Below are positions 14,412 through 15,438 of a stretch of DNA of 15,438 nt, piece by piece. The stretch covers positions 1 through 15,438 of the forward strand of contig NZ_JBATUX010000063.1 of the NCBI RefSeq assembly GCF_049671445.1, given 5' to 3'. This stretch comes from Paenisporosarcina sp049671445 (GTDB taxonomy: Bacteria; Bacillota; Bacilli; Bacillales_A; Planococcaceae). The translations under genes and the position numbers were made by a program. Within the stretch, counting starts at the first letter, position 1. Each line of letters starts with the position of its first letter. The notes under the pieces are model-generated. The model saw only the letters and a program-made list of their open reading frames with translations, was not told the DNA's origin and searched no databases.

Positions 14412-14591
14412 AAGGGAATCGGTTCAAAAAGAAAACATGTGCTCCTGCATCGCGTCGCTAGCTTTGTCGCAAAGATTAAAGGCAATTTACAATTTGCCCT
14501 TCCTGCGGAATAACGGGCTGGCAAGACCCCACAGCGAGGCACGAGTGAGGAGGCTTGCCTGTTCGTCCGCGGAAAGGGAGACGATTCCCTT
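14412..14591. repeat. Palindromic repeat unit B (180 bp) with 10-bp terminal inverted repeats
   Basis: Perfect 10-bp terminal inverted repeats AAGGGAATCG (14412-14421) and CGATTCCCTT (14582-14591) bound this unit. Its right part, read on the minus strand, resembles unit A: CTTTCCGCGG, then AGCCTCCTC, then GGGGTCT in the same order. The two units are thus related and inverted with respect to each other across 40 bp. A small hairpin, GGCAA with TTGCC, lies at about 14482-14499. Part of the unit (14431-14473) recurs at 90-124. No coding region is evident; the element resembles a non-autonomous dispersed repeat. Confidence 0.75.
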
Positions 14592-14710
14592 TAATTTATA
14601 TAAAGCTAAGTAAAACCATATTTTTGTTCGTGCATTTGCCAAATGTACTCTCGATTGTATTTACATTGTGTTTATCAACTAACATTAGAAATGACAGATC
14701 CGTGCTTTTT

Positions 14711-15438
14711 TTATGATGGCACTACTTTAACTGGCTCTTTTACAATTTCTTTGTCCTCAAGCTCTGGATGTGCTTGTTTCATAATGGTTGGACGAAGCAT
14801 GTAGATGACAGCTATTAATAAAACAATACTAGAACCTAATAGGACATATTGAGCTTGAACGACATCATACAGGAATCCGAAAAGCACCATAGCTAGAGGC
14901 ATTAATGACATTGACATGGTTTCAAGTAGTCCAAATACGCGACCTCGATATTCTTCATCAATGCGTTTTTGCATCATTACACCGATTGGCGTGTTAACGA
15001 AAATTATGCTCACACCAAATGTAAACATAAGTACGATATAAAAAATCACAACTGACGTGTATGGTAACTGGATAAGTAATGGAAAAGTGGCTAAACCCAT
15101 TAATGCTCCCATAGTTAAAATACCTCTTTTCACAACAACTAGAGGAAACTTAACTTCCTTCCGTGTAGCTAAAAAAATGGAAGTAACGAGCATACCAACG
15201 GCAAGTGATCCTTCTGTTATGCCAAAATGGGTGGATTGCACTTTCAACCCATCTACAAGAATAAAGGCATAGCCCACAGTAAATGCTCCGAAGAAAAAGT
15301 TGATAACAAGAGCTACCCATACGATAACGATCAAAATGCGATGTTGTTTTACATAGGTAATGCCCGCTTTCATATTTTGAAGCATTGTTTCTTTCTTTTC
15401 TGTTACTTCTTCGGTTATTCTTGTCGAAAATAATTTAA
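14711..15438 (-). CDS. MFS transporter, DHA3 (macrolide-efflux-like) type, 5' end outside window
   Basis: The frame is open from the stop at 14711-14713 through the right edge of the window, so the gene continues beyond 15438. The ATG at 15385 is only an internal Met: 17 in-frame codons precede it within the window (a charged segment, TRITEEVTEKKET), which is the central cytoplasmic loop of a 12-TM transporter. What is visible is therefore the C-terminal half, about 241 residues with six hydrophobic helices. The segment NTPIGVMMQKRIDEEYRGRVFGLLETM is the second-half signature of DHA3 exporters related to MefA-like macrolide efflux proteins. The hydrophilic tail ends in an acidic/basic stretch (HPELEDKEIVKEPVK). 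Substrate unknown. I see no clear terminator just downstream (14593-14710). Confidence 0.85.
   Translation of the reverse strand, partial: KLFSTRITEEVTEKKETMLQNMKAGITYVKQHRILIVIVWVALVINFFFGAFTVGYAFILVDGLKVQSTHFGITEGSLAVGMLVTSIFLATRKEVKFPLVVVKRGILTMGALMGLATFPLLIQLPYTSVVIFYIVLMFTFGVSIIFVNTPIGVMMQKRIDEEYRGRVFGLLETMSMSLMPLAMVLFGFLYDVVQAQYVLLGSSIVLLIAVIYMLRPTIMKQAHPELEDKEIVKEPVKVVPS

Noticed and set aside
14236..14513. Open frames of about 63-74 codons on both strands across the palindromic repeats
   Set aside because: They lie within GC-rich repeat units, have no ribosome binding sites, and give Arg/Gly- or Ser-rich products typical of repeat translation.
14600..14680. Short minus-strand frame (KYNREYIWQMHEQKYGFT) between repeat unit B and the DHA3 gene
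   Set aside because: It has no start codon or ribosome binding site before the internal Met and spans about 20 codons. It may be decayed sequence or part of the repeat flank.
1..15438. CRISPR array, tRNA or rRNA genes, prophage, integrase or toxin-antitoxin system
   Set aside because: No regularly spaced repeats, tRNA cloverleaf, rRNA segment, recombinase or toxin-like gene pair was seen on either strand.

Overview
The window looks like chromosomal DNA of a low-GC Gram-positive bacterium of the order Bacillales, probably near the Planococcaceae. The evidence is the AT-rich composition, strong AGGAGG-type ribosome binding sites, TTG/GTG starts, a LacI-type operator matching the Bacillus cre consensus, a csoR-copZ-copA copper locus in Bacillus order, and GC-rich palindromic intergenic repeats of a type familiar in Bacillales. 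The genus is not determinable from the sequence alone.

Region 1 (about 180-8670, minus strand) is one catabolic operon. From its promoter it reads: LacI-family repressor (TTG start), solute-binding lipoprotein, two CUT1-type sugar permeases, a ThuA-like protein, two different Gfo/Idh/MocA dehydrogenases and a xylose-isomerase-like TIM-barrel enzyme. The genes are 5-22 bp apart, except for a 105-bp gap with an RNA hairpin between the binding protein and the first permease. A long hairpin lies beyond the last gene. There is no glycosidase, kinase or transport ATPase. Together the genes suggest uptake of an intact glycoside or sugar derivative and its breakdown or remodelling by oxidation (a 3-keto intermediate, as in ThuA/ThuB of rhizobia or YcjS/YcjR/YcjQ of E. 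coli). The ATPase is probably supplied from elsewhere in the genome.

Region 2 (8613-9680) is a junction. A 45-codon gene on the minus strand (8888-9025), with its own ribosome binding site and terminator, lies between the operon promoter and a plus-strand tandem-CBS-domain protein (9223-9636).

Region 3 (9687-12848, plus strand) is copper homeostasis: the Cu(I) sensor CsoR, the chaperone CopZ and the two-HMA exporter CopA. A CsoR-type operator (TACC-N7-GGTA) lies inside the csoR promoter spacer, and a second, more symmetric copy precedes copA, just after a strong terminator that follows copZ.

Region 4 (12850-15438) has a DHA1-type multidrug efflux MFS gene with its own promoter and terminator, a gene-free stretch of about 600 bp with two adjacent GC-rich palindromic repeat units, and the 3' half of a second (DHA3-type) MFS gene on the minus strand, cut by the window edge.
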